Assembly (NCBI RefSeq): GCF_014701195.1
Contig: NZ_AP018712.1
Location: forward strand, 1,568,501 to 1,632,500
Direction: 5' to 3'
Source: Tepiditoga spiralis
Lineage (GTDB): Bacteria; Thermotogota; Thermotogae; Petrotogales; Petrotogaceae
DNA length: 64,000 nucleotides
In this document: positions 63,513-64,000 of the stretch, piece after piece
How the letters are laid out: each line of letters opens with the position of its first letter
How positions within the stretch are numbered: position 1 is the first letter of the stretch
Position numbers and translations under genes: made by a program
The notes under the pieces: generated by a model
The model's input: the letters and a program-made list of their open reading frames with translations, nothing else
Database searches by the model: none
What the model was told of the DNA's origin: nothing

Positions 63513-63589
63513 ATTAAATATATCGGTGTTAGAATACCGTTGATGGGTATTAAAAAAATAGAAAATATATAAATTCAGGAGGTTACATT

Positions 63590-64000
63590 ATGGAAAGATT
63601 ACTTGATGAAAATACAGCAAAGCAAGTAAAAGAAGTATTAAATGAAATGGAAGGTTCAGTAAAGTGTTTATTATTTAAGGGAGATAATGAATATTCACAA
63701 GTTACTGAACAATTATTAAAAGAAGTTTCAGAAGTGAACGATAAAATAGTTATTGAATCATATGATATAAATGATCCACTCGCTGAAGAATTTGACATTG
63801 ATAAAGAATTAACTCCTGCAATGGTTATGTTAAATTCAAAAGGAGAAGATTTAGGAGTTAAGTTTTATGGAATTCCTTCTGGACATGAATTTTCTACACT
63901 TTTACAAGAATTAATAGCAATGTCAAAAGGTGGAAAAACAGAATTTTCTGAAGATGCAGTAAGTAAATTATCTTCAATAGATAAAAAATTAAGAATAAGA
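63590..64000 (+). CDS. Protein disulfide oxidoreductase / glutaredoxin-like protein, 5' part
   Basis: The first 137 codons of a protein disulfide oxidoreductase (AhpF N-terminal-like double thioredoxin fold). FYGIPSGHEFSTLLQELIAM at the end of the first fold is diagnostic. The first fold has a single Cys (VKCLLF) and no CxxC. The second fold, where the active CxxC is expected, runs beyond the window. T. maritima has the same kind of gene (TM0868) close to its stomatin and RNase Z genes and next to thioredoxin reductase, as I recall. Confidence 0.85.
   Translation, partial: MERLLDENTAKQVKEVLNEMEGSVKCLLFKGDNEYSQVTEQLLKEVSEVNDKIVIESYDINDPLAEEFDIDKELTPAMVMLNSKGEDLGVKFYGIPSGHEFSTLLQELIAMSKGGKTEFSEDAVSKLSSIDKKLRIR

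Noticed and set aside
63522-63541. Short inverted repeat (CGGT...ACCG) before the disulfide oxidoreductase gene as a redox operator
   Set aside because: The arms are only four bases, and no second copy or clear promoter geometry was seen.
1-64000. CRISPR arrays, tRNA or rRNA genes, integrated phage
   Set aside because: No regularly spaced repeats, no GC-rich cloverleaf-like islands, and no integrase, capsid or terminase genes were seen.

Overview
The window is very AT-rich chromosomal DNA (GC clearly below 30% by eye) from an anaerobic, flagellated bacterium. My best placement is the Thermotogae, close to Marinitoga/Geotoga/Oceanotoga. The grounds are protein features: a NiaR repressor whose metal ligands match T. 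maritima NiaR with a constant five-residue offset, CheD residues that match T. maritima CheD with a constant two-residue offset, a short arm-less RNase Z, and a run rnz - nfeD - stomatin - protein disulfide oxidoreductase that I recall from T. maritima. Species placement is inference; no rRNA is present.

Layout. 1-2599 (+): end of rpsT, then trmB, gpsA and a small unknown gene. 2621-4393 (-): niacin transporter niaP and its regulator niaR. 4541-5152 (+): endonuclease III. 5216-34702 (+): 31 consecutive same-strand genes with gaps of about 30 nt or less and no internal terminator that I can see. They begin with chemotaxis and flagellar export genes (cheA, cheY, fliO-P-Q-R, flhB, flhA, flhF, flhG, two PilZ-type proteins, cheC, cheD, fliA). 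They continue through three unknown genes, mfd, mnmE, a membrane/ABC-2 permease pair, an NtrB/NtrC-type two-component pair, yigZ, dnaX, a nucleosidase-like/radical-SAM pair, an SDR, pyridoxal kinase and an MBL-fold protein, and end at an 18-bp perfect hairpin. 34729-41138: pgeF (-), an epimerase (+), tex (-), guaA (+) and an acidic unknown protein (+).

41279-44972 is a compact nitrosative/oxidative stress regulon. A CRP/FNR-family regulator (HcpR-like) is divergent from a DUF438-hemerythrin-PAS protein, followed by hydroxylamine reductase (hcp). The same GTAACATATGTTAC palindrome stands before both target genes, in each case exactly 41.5 bp upstream of the start site inferred from the -10 box, as expected for a class II activator. 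It also overlaps the likely promoter of the regulator gene.

44973-45693 is the only long gene-free stretch. It carries two apparent non-coding RNA genes on the minus strand. One has a textbook TTGACA-17-TATAAT promoter, a 13-bp helix joining its ends (202 nt, 6S-RNA-like in size) and a GC-rich terminator. The other is a roughly 90-nt RNA from a promoter sharing a 14-nt -10/start block with the first.

45694-56704: guanine deaminase, a cysteine-motif protein with a MATE transporter, YitT, a split chromate transporter, a single-gene AbiJ-like candidate defence protein, bioY with a duplicated operator-like repeat, a nitrilase, 5-formyl-THF cyclo-ligase, then PHP phosphatase, GDPD and an Orr-type amino-acid racemase. 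56759-64000 (+): dnaB, rnr, rplI, rnz, nfeD, stomatin, a small membrane protein and the start of a protein disulfide oxidoreductase. No CRISPR array, tRNA, rRNA, intact insertion sequence or prophage was seen. Promoters often have the extended -10 form TGGTATAAT without a recognisable -35, and most convergent pairs share a bidirectional hairpin terminator.
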